From Castanea sativa (lineage: Eukaryota; Streptophyta; Magnoliopsida; Fagales; Fagaceae), in assembly GCF_040712315.1 (NCBI RefSeq), contig NC_134024.1, positions 26,837,158 through 26,901,157 of the forward strand: a DNA stretch of 64,000 nt. The letters run 5' to 3'. Of this stretch, positions 33,924-45,577 are shown one piece after another. The notes beneath the pieces were generated by a model. That model searched no databases and was not told the DNA's origin. It saw only the letters and a list, made by a program, of their open reading frames with translations. Every line of letters starts with the position of its first letter. Position 1 is the first letter of the stretch. Position numbers and translations under genes: made by a program.

Positions 33924-34659
33924 GGCCGAACCTAGGACTTCTTTTTTCTTTGTAACCAAGGTTTTCCTTGTAATGTATATCAAAAACAATTAATAAAAAT
34001 CTATCTTGTTTGGTCTTTATTTGAATTGCATTTGTTTTATTTCTGTTTTTACCATAAGAGCTCTCATTGACACACAAAGAAGGAATGAATGGAACAACTA
34101 ACTCCACTTCCAATAGCTGAACTATCATAACTTTAAACAATAGTAAACATGCTTAACTTGTGCTTTACAGATTACAACTTGAAAGCATAACCTATGCGAC
34201 GCAATGATAACGCTAAAAAAAAACTAACTTAGAATTCGACTTGAGGCATGAAGTAATCAAGAATACTTCATCAAAATCTCCACATTAACACGATATAGAC
34301 TATTGCTAGCCGCGCATATCAATGTGATATTTAGAATTTATAACTTGAAACGTTAATTTCGCCAAGGTATAGGTCCGAGGTCCCTATATTACCAACTTTC
34401 CGCTTGATGCTGAAGAATTTGTAACAAATCATAAGACCTCAATTTATACAAGATATGTGGTCCAAGGACTATCCCTGACCAAGTTTCTGTACAATACTTA
34501 ATAATATATCAATTAGAACATATCAATTTCCACAAGGTATGTGGTCCGAGGACCATGCATTACCAAGTTTCTGTTTGATATTTTAGAAGTTGTAATTTGT
34601 AAGCCCATATGCATTCATAATTTAAACCATGAACGACAAAAGTGCATTTTATTAATAAT

Positions 34660-36491
34660 AATACCTTCAAAGGTTGTTTACATTCTACGGGCGTTGTACA
34701 ACTTTTTCATCTAGATCAACTAGTCGATATGACCCTATGCCTGCTATAGAAATAATCCGATATGGTTTTTCTCAATTTGGTCCTAGCTTTCCCCAAGCTG
34801 GGTTTTTAGCAATACCCACAACCTTTCTCAACACCAGATCCCCGGGCGCTAGCGGCCTTAGCTTTACATGGGCATCATACCCTCGTTTAAGCTTCTGTTG
34901 ATAATAAGCCATTTGGACCATAACAGCTTCTCGCCGTTCCTCAACCAAATCAAGGCTTTTCTCCAAGAGGCCGTCATTATCTTTTGGACTAAAAGAACTC
35001 GTCCTTAGGGTTGGGAAACCAAATTCTAGAGGTATTACTGCCTCGGCCCCGTAGGTCATAGAGAACGGTGTCTCTCCAGTGGATCTGCGCGGCGTAGTTC
35101 GATACGTCCACAAAACATGTGGTAGTTCTTCTAGGGGTGGCAAAATTTGACACGACCCACGAACCCGACACGACACGACACGAAATTAGCAGGTTATGGG
35201 TTGAGGCTTAATAGGTTCGTGTCATATTCGGGTTGACACGGCTAACCCGTTTAATAAATGGGTTGAGTTAGTGTTGAACACATGGAACTCGTTTGACCCG
35301 TCTGACCCGTTTAATTAAATGATATTTTACCAATATACCCTTCAAACTCTAGGTATATAAACTTATTAGTTGTTGTGATTTATTTTCTTTGACATATTGT
35401 GATTGATTATTTGTGATATTGGGATATACTTTAATTTTGAATGAAAATTTGTGATCTAGTTACTTGTTAGTTCTGGATTTTATATTAAAAATATTTATTT
35501 GTTTGTTTTTTCATTAATTTTTATTTTTAATTTTGATAAAATTTGATAAACAGGTCGACACGACTGACCCGTTTAATAAATAGGTTGTGTTAGGGTTGAG
35601 GAATCTTGACCCGTTTAATAAACATGTCAGGTTAGTGTTGACCTATGTAGTCGAATACTCATGACTTGACACGACACAAACCCGACACGCGAACACGAAT
35701 TGCCACCCCTAAGTTCTTCTACCCATCTGCCCTTCGCGTCGTCCAGCCTCTTCTGGAGTCTTGGCCTGCCCATTTCCCTGAGGATAAGCTGGGGTAGAGT
35801 ATCTGTTTGTGATGCCCATGTCACTACAATATTTCCTAAAAGCTTTACTATCAAATTGAACGCCATTGTCCGAAATGAGTGTGTGTGGTACTCCAAACCT
35901 AGTGATGATATTCTTCCAAATGAACTTCTTGGAGTCGATGTCCCTAATATTTGCTAAAGGCTCAGCCTCGACCCACTTAGTGAAGTAGTCGGTTCCCACG
36001 AGTAGCCACCTCTTGTTTCTTACAGCCCTCGAAAACGGCCCTACTATGTTTAATCCCTATTGAGCGAAAGGCCAAGGACTGGACAAAGGATTAAGGACTC
36101 CCCCGGGCTGATGAATGTTAGAAGTGAACCTTTGGCACTGGTCACACTTTCTTGCATAGTCTTGAGCTTCCCTTTGCATATTAGACCACCAATATCCCTG
36201 AGTCAGGGCCCTATGGACTAAGGACCTTCCCCCGGTATGGCTTCCACAAATTCCCTCATGCAATTCTTCCAAAAGCGCCTCTGTTGATTCGGGGTGCACA
36301 CATAACAAGTATGGTCCGAAGAAGGAGCGTTTATACAGTTTCTGATCCTCGGACAACCAGAAACGCGGTGCCTTTCGACGGATCTTATCTGCCTCAGACT
36401 TGTCCTCGGGAAGAACGTCGTTTTTCAAAAAAGATATTACAGGATCAATCCAACTAGGTCCAGGCCTTATCAAATGGATATGGCTGCACAA
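34660..36491 (-). pseudogene. gypsy integrase, interrupted
   Basis: A zinc-binding region (H-E-G-I-C-G-S-H, then K-C-D-Q-C-Q-R-F near 36120-36140), then G-T-D-Y-F-T-K-W (35980-35999) and I-S-D-N-G-V-Q-F-D (near 35855-35880) supply the first two catalytic Asp. The third region reads N-G-Q-A-K and jumps to R-L-D-D-A-K-G-R-W in another frame, so a short deletion has removed the catalytic Glu. A hAT element splits the rest at 35132-35711. The C-terminal part (34772-35110) keeps R-T-T-P-R-R-S-T-G-E-T-P-F. A stop lies at the end of the zinc-domain ORF (near 36057). Confidence 0.88.
35132..35711. mobile_element. hAT element nested in gypsy integrase
   Basis: Ends TAGGGGTGGCAA and TTGCCACCCCTA with a perfect 8-bp target duplication AGTTCTTC (35124-35131, 35712-35719). 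Subterminal CGACACGAACCCGACACG-type repeats link it to the element at 6513-7545. Removing it and one duplication copy rejoins the E-E-L-P-H-V-L-W integrase segment. It inserted after the retrotransposon. Confidence 0.93.
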
Positions 36492-37036
36492 GCAGTGGTA
36501 AGAGTTGGCTCTAGCAAATTTTCGACGAGGATAATCCTAGGCAAACGCTGAGCCGAGGATGTCGCTAAGGTAGCAAACGAATCTGCATGTGTATTTCCAC
36601 TTCTGGAAACATGAGAAAGGATAAAGGAATCAAACTTAGATCGTAACCGTTTGACTTGGGTCCAGTATTCTTGCATTCTTGGATCCCTAGCCTCCATGGT
36701 CCCTGCCACGTGGCCGACCACTAATTGAGAATCCGAGAACATATGAACTTCCTTTCCGCCCATCTTATGTACCATGTTCATGCCGACCAAGACTGCTTCA
36801 TACTCGGTCTCATTATTAGTAGCCGAGAACGCCAATCTCAAAGATTTTTCGAAGACAATTCCCTCAGGGGATACCAGAACAAGTCTGACACCAGACCCTC
36901 TCTGGTTAGCTGCCCCATCAATGGACACTTTCCAAATTGGAGGTCCCATGTCCTCGATCATGCCAATTGATTTTTCATCCATGTGTGCTTCCTTCACAAT
37001 TTCTTCCAACAATGGTTCAGCAAACTCCGCCACCAA
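36470..37036 (-). pseudogene. gypsy second RNase H domain
   Basis: An RNase H-like domain with S-I-D-G-A-A-N-Q-R-G-S-G at its start, N-N-E-T-E-Y-E-A and S-D-S-Q-L-V-V-G-H in the middle and N-T-H-A-D near the end, which together hold the D-E-D-D catalytic set. It follows the RT-linked RNase H and precedes integrase, the order seen in Tat-type elements with a duplicated RNase H. It is locally open (188 codons) but part of a broken polyprotein. Confidence 0.85.
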
Positions 37037-37048
37037 ATCTGCGAGAAC

Positions 37049-38497
37049 CTAGCCCTTTATCGAGGTGCGTGGCATGTATTTGATATCAAAGGCTCCCAAA
37101 ATAGTTTCCCATTTAGCCACCCTCCCCGAGTAGTCAGCACTGCGCAACACTGACTTGAGAGGCAATTGGGTAAAAACTACAACGGTGTGGGACTGGAAAT
37201 AGTGAGGAAGCTTCCGAGTGGCATAAACTACAGCTAGAAGTGCCTTTTCCAAAAGTAGGTAACGCACCTTAGCTTCATTCAAAGATTTACTGACGTAGTA
37301 AACCGGTCTCTGCACCCCACTGTCATTCCTTATGAGGACCAAGCTGACCGCGTGGATGGCCACTGCCAGATATGCAAACAGGGTCTCATCTACCTCTGGC
37401 TGAGACATAATGGGTGGTCGGGAAAGATAATTCTTAAGTTGCTGGAAGGCCACAACGCAGTCCTTGGACCATTGGAACCCTTTCCATTTGTTCAACAGTT
37501 GGAAGAAAGGCCTGCACCTGTCAACTGACCGAGAGATAAACCTGCTGAGAGCAGCGATCATTCCGGTCAACTTTTGAACTTCTTTTGGATTCCGAGGTGG
37601 CTGTAAGCCTTGAATGGCCCTGACTTGTACCGGGTTCACTTCTGTCCCTCTGTGAGTAACCATATAACCTAAGAACTTTCCAGAACCCACGCCAAAAGAA
37701 CACTTTGAGGCGTTAAGGCGTAGCTTGTACTTTCTAAGTACTTGAAAGGTGTCGTCCAAATCTTTCACGTGTGAAGGTATTGTTTTACTCTTCACCACCA
37801 TATCATCCACGTATACCTCAATGGTCTTTCCAAGTTGCAATTCAAACATTCTGGTCATTATCCTTTGGTAAGTAGCCCCAACATTCTTCAATCCAAACAG
37901 CATAACCTTGTAGTAATAGTTCCATGTTGGAGTAATAAAAGCAGTCTTCTCTTGATCCTCCACCGCCAATGGAATTTGATGATAATCCTAGAAGGCATCC
38001 AAAAAGCTCATCCAAGGATGTCTAGCCGTGGCATCCACAAGTTGATCGATGCGTGGCATAGGGAACGAGTCTTTTGGGCAGGCTTTGTTTAAATCTGTAA
38101 AGTCCACACATACTCTCCACTTTTCGTTCTTCTTTTTCATCACAACCGTATGTGCCAATTACTCTGGGTAGAAAATTTCCTTTATAGCCCCAGCCCTCTT
38201 GAGCTTGAGCACTTCCTCTTTAACAGCCTCGGAGTGCTCCTTGGAGGAACGCCGAGGTGGTTGCCTTCTAGGAACAATAGCAAGGTTGACATTCAAATGG
38301 TGACAAATGAAACTTGGGTCTACCCCCGGAGCCTCATAGGGGTCCCAGGCTAAGACATTGATGTTGTCCTTCAAAAACTCCAACAACTCCATCTTCTCCT
38401 GATACGGTAAACGTACGCCGACTTGAAAGAACCTTTCAGGATCATCTACTATCAGAAACTTCTCCAAGTCTTCACATGTGGCTTCCTCTGCTGTCAC
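37049..38497 (-). pseudogene. gypsy reverse transcriptase and first RNase H
   Basis: Contains W-R-V-C-V-D-F-T-D-L-N-K (near 38090-38125), P-F-G-L-K-N-like L-F-G-L-K-N, and Y-V-D-D-M-V-V-K-S (near 37795-37820), the RT active site. The Y-Y-V-S-K-S-L and L-L-L-E-K-A-L-L segments of the RT-linked RNase H follow. Stops at 38159-38161 and 37988-37990 interrupt the N-terminal half; the final 306 codons are open. Confidence 0.9.
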
Positions 38498-38698
38498 CGC
38501 GTTGGGCGCATCTAGAGTCGTTAATTGCTACAAGTCAACAGCCGAGGTCGAGGACTCCGCTTCGGCCTGATGTAGTACTGCAGCCGATATGCATTGCCTG
38601 GCCACTGATTGGCTGCCCGAAATTTCTTCGATGTATTCCCCCGAAGGGAATTTTACTTTAACATGCAAGGTGGAGGAGACGGCTCCCAAAGCATGCAG

Positions 38699-39163
38699 CT
38701 AGGGCCTGACAAGGATGGCAGTGTACGAGGAATATACATCGACCATGATAAAATCCACCTCAACTGTTTCCGAGCCAGATTGCATGGGCAACCGAATCTG
38801 TCCCTTTGGTGTAACGGCCTTCCCTTCAAAACTTATCAACGGCGAGTCGTAAGGAGTAAGATCCTCCAATTTCAACTTCAGCCCCTTAAATAAGTCAGGG
38901 TACATAATATCTGCCCCGCTGCCTTGGTCAATCATCACCCTTTTTACATCGTAATTCCCTATCCTCAGAGTGACCACTAGGGCGTCGTCATGGGGTTGGA
39001 TGGTCCCAACCTTATCCTCCTTTGAAAATCCCAAGACCGACACATTCACCTTCAACCTCTTTGACTTGGCGCCTAAATCCTCGACCTGGGAGTGTGAGAC
39101 TGCCATCACTTTAGTGGGACATGAACCGGTCCTGCCAGGTGTAGCGAAGATCACATTTATCAT
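38699..39163 (-). pseudogene. gypsy aspartic protease region
   Basis: V-M-I-D-Q-G-S-G-A-D-I-M-Y (near 38880-38920) is a retropepsin-type active-site segment with D-Q-G-S in place of the usual D-T/S-G-S, followed by K-G-L-K-L and G-x-I-x-L-P segments. This domain matures Gag-Pol in active elements. A stop (38699-38701) separates it from RT. Confidence 0.8.
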
Positions 39164-39286
39164 TCCTAAGGACGGCCAAGATGAATTATTCTTCTAATTA
39201 TTCGAGCCAGACTGACTGCCTTGCCTATTAGTTTGGTACAGATGCTGCTTCAACTTCCCCTCGCTAACGAGTTGCTCCAAGTGGTT

Positions 39287-40317
39287 CTAGAGGGTCCGAC
39301 AATTCTCGGTGGTATGACCCACGTCCTGGTGGTACTGGCAAAACAGATTCTGATTCCGCTTCGTAGGGTCCCCCGCCATCTTGTTGGGCCATCTGAAGTA
39401 GGGTTCCTTACGAACCTTCTCCAACAGCTGATGTACTGGCTTTCGGAATACAATACTGACAGCCTGAGGAGTTGCCGAGCCATGCTGCCCAGAGTAATCT
39501 CTCCTCGGCTTATTATTGTGATATCTGTCCAACCTGAAATCCCTTTTCTCCTGCGGGATAACTTTCGCCTTACCCTTACCCTGTTGTTGATCTTCTTCCA
39601 CCCTCTTGTACTTGTCAATGCGGTCCATGAGGTGACATACACTCCGTACGAGCTTTTTGGTCAGGAATTTCCTTAAATCATGGTCAATGGGAAGGCCCAC
39701 CTTAAAAGTATTAATCGCCACCTCGTCAAAATCTCCATCTATCTCATTAAACATCTCCCAATACCTGTCGGAGTATGCTTTCAACATCTTACCCTCCCTC
39801 ATGGCCATAGATAAAAGTGAATCCAATGGCCGAGGAGCTCTACTGCATGTAATGAAGCGCGATGCGAATGCTCTAGTAAGTTCCCCAAACGAGTCGACAG
39901 ACCCCGACTTTAGGCCGTTGAACCATCTCATAGCTACAGGCCCCAAACTGGAAGGGAAGACTTTGCACATCAAGGTTTTATTGTGAGAATGCACCGCCAT
40001 TCTCTGATTAAAGTGGCTCACATGTTATACCGGGTCCGTCCGACCGTTATAAATGGTGAAGGTGGGCTGGGTGAACCTCCTGGGAAGCCTCCTATTCTCA
40101 ATCCTGCGTGAGAATGGCAATTTGGAGAGTTGGTGTAAGGCCCGGCTCATAGCGTCATTCCCCAAGCCCCTAGAGGGGAGCTTCCTGTGTCTGCGATCTG
40201 GTAGGTCATCCTCTTCGCAAGAGGATGTTTTGCTGGGGGGCGACCATGACCTTGAACTGTAACTACTTTCTCGGGATTCCCCCGAAGAAGGATTAGATGG
40301 GGGTGAAGCACGCCTTC
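39287..40317 (-). pseudogene. gypsy gag, N-terminally truncated
   Basis: The core retrotransposon gag segment is visible (A-M-R-W-F-N-G-L, F-x-E-L-x-R-A-F-A-S-R-F, near 39860-39950) with a degenerate zinc knuckle C-Q-Y-H-Q-D-V-G-H-T-T-E-N-C near its end (about 39300-39345). An in-frame stop lies near 40025. At about 40317 the reading passes without a break into array flank, so the N-terminus and 5' LTR are deleted. Confidence 0.85.
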
Positions 40318-41511
40318 ATCAGATTGAGAATATTGTTCTTCCAGTCCAACCTTGACTAGATCCATAAAAGGGCGGACAAGAAAGCTTCAATCATTTTCTC
40401 TGGTAAAGTGGGCTATTAGCAGTACCTACTTTGGTGTCGTAATTTGATGTTATATAATTCTTTCTCTTTTTAGCACCAAATAAAAAAAAGAAAGATCTTG
40501 CCGTAATAAATGTCCCAAATGCAAACTACAATTAGTTAATCTTGCTTTATCATTTTCCTTGTTAAAAGGCAGAGAGAAATCACAAAGAATAAAAAGAACA
40601 ATACAGATAACTAAAAATACTGTCATTTAATATATATATATATGGTAGTAACTACTAAGTCCAACAAACTATAGACAGGCACCTCTACAGGAACTACAAC
40701 CTGAAAAGAGAACAATACAAATAGCCTCTACTACTTTTGACACCAAACTCGAATCTACACTACACTTATATAGTGATGTCTTTGTGATTAATGGATCCTA
40801 CACCCCAAAAAAAAATTCCTCTTCTCCTATGGAACTTTCAACAAATAAACAGTCAGCAAAACTCATCCAAACACACAAATGATCCTTAATTTTCTACCAA
40901 CTAGCTATTTACAGTAAACATCAGCTGCATTACCATCAGTATGCCAGTATTATTATCTATCAAGGCATGCTAAATTCCAGACAGTCCTCTTTTGAGCTAC
41001 TGCTATTCCATAGTGAGAGCATAACCATAGACTAAGCAATCTCCAAATTATATAGTAACTCTGTAGAACATACAGTGCACTAGATTAAATATAGTGGCAG
41101 CTTCATTCTTCTTGCTGGTTACATAAGCTTACTTTGCACCAGAATTTAATTCAGCAACATATATAGAGGAGTACATCACAAGCTTAGACAACTAATTTGA
41201 TCAGGAATCAATAGAAGCAATTGAGATTTGAGAATGCTGTTCTTCCAATCCAACCTTGACTAGACCCATAAAAGGGTGAACAACAAAACTTCGATCAAAC
41301 TACTTTGGTGTTGTAATTATAACTATCTTTTAGCAAAGGGGAAAAAAAAAGATCTTGCCATAATAAATGTCACAAAAGCACAAAAAATAGTTAATCTTGC
41401 ATATTCATTTTCCTATTTAAAAAGCAGAGAAATCACAAAGCATAAAAAAGTACACTGAAAAGAGAAAAGAGAAAGAAGCACACTGCAAAAATTATACATA
41501 CATTTATTTAT
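40318..41511. repeat. array flank between gypsy element and gene D
   Basis: 40318-40630 matches 48780-49080 (GTTCTTCCAGTCCAACCTTG, CTTCAATCAT, GTGGGCTATT). A diverged 0.5 kb (40660-41180) has no match inside the window. 41188-41505 matches 18540-18890, downstream of gene B. No gene seen. Confidence 0.7.
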
Positions 41512-41645
41512 GAGCAATACTATAAATACATAAAAATATACAATTTTGTGTCACAACTTGCTATAGAGCGAGTTGTGAGCGGTGGAGGTGTATCCCCACA
41601 TAGCCAACCTCCACCACTCACAGCACCCTAGCATTACTCTTTATA
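41512..41645. mobile_element. small MITE-like insertion downstream of gene D
   Basis: About 130 bp are absent from the paralogous place near 18880 (CCATTTATTTGTGGTTAC is continuous in the B unit). The insert contains inverted TTGTGAGCGGTGGAGGT and ACCTCCACCACTCACA arms, and TTTAT occurs near both edges. Exact ends are uncertain. Confidence 0.6.
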
Positions 41646-41760
41646 TATGGTTACTAACCACATATGCCTCTATGTTCCTTTCTCTTCTAGTCTTCTTGAG
41701 CCATGGTCATGGTGGTGTGGTGGGTTACCTTTTCCCTTCTTCTGGAAGCAGCAAGCGACC

Positions 41761-42018
41761 TTATTGTTGGGCTGTGGGGTTGGTGCAGATTTTGGCTGCT
41801 ACAAATCTCCATATGATTCCCATCACTGACTTTCTCTTTGCTGGAAAACCACTTCCATCTCCATTTTTCTGTTTGCTGAAGCTGTGCTATTCTTCACTTG
41901 GACTCGAGTCCACCACCTTCTTTGACTCTATTTTGATGCAGCCACAGCAGCCCACCTCCCCACTTGGGTTCAGCTTTCTCACCACCATCTTTGTCCCTTC
42001 CATTTTGTTCATAGCCAT
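41761..42018 (-). pseudogene. array gene D, nonsense-interrupted copy
   Basis: Closest to gene B and the same length (86 codons including stop). It starts M-A-M-N-K-M-E-G-T-K and keeps G-C-C-G-C and S-P-S-E-E, but the next codon, CAG in B, is TAG (41887-41889), cutting the product to 43 residues. The rest of the frame stays readable as S-K-Q-K-N-G and F-P-A-K-R-K-S-V to the same shifted stop as B, so D shares B's +1 slip after K/R-F-V-A-A. Palindrome pair and G-box remain upstream. Probably a recent pseudogene, unless the truncated peptide is used. Confidence 0.75.
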
Positions 42019-42103
42019 CTCTCCTCTCTCTAACTATGCTGCAAATTTTCAATTTTGTGAAGGTTATTGAAGAGATTAATAATGTCTATCATGTAGAAAG
42101 ACA

Positions 42104-42150
42104 TTCTAGGACGCCAAGAGTCCTACCATAACAATCTTAGGCGCTAAGGC
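42104..42150 (-). promoter_or_regulatory. paired palindromes upstream of gene D
   Basis: TTCTAGGACGCCAAGAG (42104-42120) and ATCTTAGGCGCTAAGGC (42134-42150), 86 bp before the D start. Same arrangement as in B, C, E and F. Confidence 0.45.
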
Positions 42151-42154
42151 TATG

Positions 42155-42189
<35 letters not shown>

Positions 42190-42202
42190 AGGCTATGTTG
42201 GA
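42144..42202. repeat. (TTA)n run flanked by a short direct repeat
   Basis: About 12 TTA units lie between two copies of AAGGCTATGTT. In the B unit (19370-19437) the same direct repeat flanks a T-rich run instead. This fits a tail-only insertion present before B and D separated, whose tail later changed. Confidence 0.55.
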
Positions 42203-42440
42203 ATCTAATTTCCTATGGTAGATATAATCAATGTACACTTTTTAAGTTTTATGCCTTTAATTATTATTTTTGTAAGTTTCTTCTTTTCTGATCAATGAAT
42301 TAAAAAAATAATAGGCATAGCTGAAGAAGTGATTGGCTGGATAGGTGGAGCTACTGAACAAGTAATTAGTTTGTGATGGCAATTGACAAAATTGTCTTTA
42401 GAGGTCTACATAAATGATAATTAAGCCAAACTGAGAGTGG

Positions 42441-42480
42441 CACGTGTCTCTCACAGTGCAGCCTAATCCAATAATATGTT
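42441..42480 (-). promoter_or_regulatory. G-box block upstream of gene D
   Basis: CACGTG (42441-42446) lies in a conserved block (GTCTCTCACAG...CCTAATCCAATAATATG) that occurs upstream of B, C, D, E and F. The hexamer is intact here and in E, CAAGTG in B, CACACATG in C and CACGCG in F. On the minus strand the block also shows ATTGG, a CCAAT-box inverse. About 420 bp before the ATG. Confidence 0.4.
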
Positions 42481-43176
42481 AATTAAAATACATAAAGAGA
42501 TTGAAGTTCATTTGATTTTTAATGCACCTTTTAAAGTACATAAAAAAAAAAAAAAAATTCTTGTACTCTTTGAAGTCCCAGGAAATCCCAGAGGAAAAGG
42601 CAGCAGATAAGAGTCCATAGAGTCCATACCCCTAAACAAATCCCAGTACTAATATACTCTTCCAATGTCTAAGCATTTTTATTTTTTTAGGACCTTCACC
42701 CTTTATCTTTTCCTTGCGCACTTATCTAGCCCAATATTAACTCATTAATCACTACAATTAAAAAGAATAAAGTAATATCTTTCATTTTTAATGTGGGATT
42801 AAAAATTTTTACTAATTCTTCATCTTTTATATTCACCCTTAGTTTTACATTGACTTTATAACATTTATTTATTTTAATTATTTAATATTAAAATATGTAT
42901 GCAGTTTTAAAAACAGTACTACACTGTAATTTCCTAGTCCTAAGTGAAGAGTTAATAGCCTCGGTCGTCTTGTCTTATCTAGCATCCTTTTCCTTCTTTC
43001 TTTTTTACTAAATTAATTAAAGTTAGACGTGGGCTGCTGTTCCTACTATCTCCGTGTGCTTGCCATTTTATTCTACTATTTTTAGTTTTTGGTTTACATT
43101 AGTCAACCGTAATCAATTTTTTCAAAGCTTTTATTTAAACATGCTACTAAGATTATTTCCAAATAAAGTGTAAAGT

Positions 43177-44242
43177 TGTGATTTATAACTGTTATGTGTT
43201 GGCTTTAATTTCATGCCAAATTTGATTGTAATTTTGTTTAATCTTTTATACCATGTATTTATTGTGGAATTTTATTGTAAGAGTTTTGTAATAGAGAGAG
43301 AGTGTGTAAAGACTTAAGCATGTGAAGACATAATATTTCTCACAGGTAGCTCGCGACTAAGCATCCCGCGAAATGATGCATGTGCCTTGCACATGACTAG
43401 AATGCGAAGAGTCATGACAGATAGTGACAGCTGGTTTTCGCGAGTGTCTTGCGGGTAAGGCCTTCTCACGAGATACCCGCGAAACAGTCTGTTTTGCTAT
43501 TTTGTCCTTTCTGCTCCACTACATTCTCAAACACACTATATATATCATCATTACCCACATATTGAATAGAGAACTTTTCAGGAGAGAAAACCCTAGTCTC
43601 AACCCTTGAGAGTGTAAGATTGTCATATCCACAATTCTACACACAATCCATTGTGATTTTCCTCTACTCCTACCTCTCAATTTCTATATCCTTGAGAGGT
43701 TGATAGCCCAAATACTTACCACACCCATACTGAGTGTCCAGTGAGTTTTTGGTGTTGCTGGAACGCATTGGAAGAAGCCAAGTTTTGGCGGATGCAATCA
43801 GGTGCATTGAGGGATCCAGAAAGCTAGACAAGACACGGTTCCGAGAAGACTTGTTGGACTAGAAGCTTGGAGGGCTTAGGTGCATTGGGTAGACTAGACT
43901 TGGAGGGTCTTTTGCTATTCGTGTATTCCAACTTATTGTCGTCTAGTGGATCAATTTACCGCTTGAAGGGCGGCGAAGAGGTTTTTTGCCGAGTTCTTCG
44001 GTTTCCTCTTCGATAACACATCGGCGTGTTATTTTGTGTTTACATCTCTCTTCTCTACTCTTTTAGCTATCTCTTTACTACTGTGTTTTATTGAATATGG
44101 GTTAAAATAATGGTTTTGTTTGTTCGCTCGCATTTGCTCTATTCCGCACTTAGTTTAAGTTAGAGTAAAATTAACCGAGCTGTAATTTATTAATTTGAGG
44201 TATAAACAGCTATTGTGTTTTTAACACAAATCCGAGCTTTCA
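43177..44242 (+). mobile_element. solo LTR, family 4, 1.07 kb
   Basis: Starts TGTGATTTATAACTG and ends CCGAGCTTTCA, flanked by TAAAGT on both sides (43171-43176, 44243-44248). The paralogous flank near 17231-17320 lacks it. A TATATATA-like box lies near 43545 and conserved CCGAGTTCTT and AACACATC segments near 43985-44030. A diverged relative lies at 59790-60699. No coding sequence. Confidence 0.85.
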
Positions 44243-44841
44243 TAAAGTAATATTAATGATAAGTTCATGTGAAAATAATGTTATCTCAAACCTAACTTCT
44301 TCTTTTTTTGGCTAAAACAATAATAGCTTATCACTTTAATAAAAACTTTTTAAAAATTTAGCATTTCTCTTTCCAAATAAATTTATTGAATACACTTCTT
44401 TTTATTATAAGAATGAGGGAAACATTATTTGTTATGAAAATTAACAGATCATCTTTATTTTAAATATTGCTCATTTTGTTTATTTCATAATTTAAAATTT
44501 TAATGGATGCAACAAAAAAATATGTTGCCTTTATTGAGCATAAACAACCAAACAAATATCCTTGACGGCCACGGGCCATGTACCAATGTACCGTCAACTC
44601 CTTTTAAGGGAACTTGGTTCCCATCGAGGCACCAACTGCTTTTTCAGAAAGTTAATCCACGCACGTCAATGTCCGAATTCTGGATATCAAATTATGCCCA
44701 TTCTACAGTCAAAGAGCTTTTTTTTTTAAAATGAAAATCATTTTTTCTAAATTGAATTTGGGGAAAAAAAATTCAAAAGGCAGAGGAGAATTAGAAAGTA
44801 ATAATTTGCTAAGAAAGTCAGGCCCCCATTACCATTTCATT

Positions 44842-44961
44842 TTAAGGAATAGGTTGGTTCATAAACAGCCTTGGCTTGCTTGCAATACTCGGAATCGGTG
44901 GCTTGATTGAACCAAGTGTGTGCAATTTCACGAACTCATTAGATTTAGTAATAGGATCCAT
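44842..44961 (-). CDS. 39-codon small ORF in array flank (E unit), doubtful gene
   Basis: Begins M-D-P-I-T-K-S-N-E-F-V and ends M-N-Q-P-I-P then TAA. Same 120-bp frame as the copies at 18185, 29864 and 48482. About 0.85 kb downstream of gene E on the same strand. Confidence 0.3.
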   Translation of the reverse strand: MDPITKSNEFVKLHTLGSIKPPIPSIASKPRLFMNQPIP

Positions 44962-45577
44962 ATAATATCTCAAATTAGAAAGAAGATAAAAAAAAAAAAG
45001 AAAAAGTAATCGGAATTAATTTGATCTTGTAATTCGTAAAAGAACGGTTGTCTGGTCATGGTTAAAATACTTCTTTATAAAATAATTATATATATATATA
45101 AAAAAAAAGACCTTCCTTCCATTTTTCTCTGATTGTGAATTGAATAAGCCCAAAGATACAATGAAACTGTGTGTTTTAGACCAGCAACAGACTTTGATTT
45201 GCCTATGCTCACCAAACTTTCATGGAACATTGCTACACAGTACACACCAAGACAACCTCTTTGTGTAGCTTTTGAGATTGAGAATATTGTTCTTCCAATC
45301 CAACCTTGACATGATCCATTAAAGGGTGGACAAGAAAACTTTCAATCAAACTACTTTGTTGTTGCAATTTGATGTTTTATAACTCTCTCTTTTAGCAAAG
45401 AAAAACAAAAAGATATGGCCATAATAGACGTCACAAAAGCACACTAAAAATAGCTAATCTTGCTTTATCAATTTCTTATTTAAAATACATAGAAATCACA
45501 AAGCATAAAAAAGTACACTGCAAAAAAGGAAAAGAAAAAGAAACAGGGTACACTGCAAATAACTGAAAAATAAGGCT

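Larger units (their letters stand above)
30081..40317 (-). mobile_element. Ty3/gypsy (Tat/Retand-like) retrotransposon, 5'-truncated
   Basis: Read on the minus strand: gag, protease, RT/RNase H, RNase H, integrase, then an opposite-strand ORF, then the 3' LTR (30081-30879). An additional ORF antisense to pol in this position is a known trait of Tat/Retand elements. The 5' LTR and the start of gag are missing: at about 40317 gag runs straight into array flank. Comparison with the F unit (48690-48800) shows that about 80 bp of host flank were deleted with them. All pol domains carry stops or frameshifts. Confidence 0.9.
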
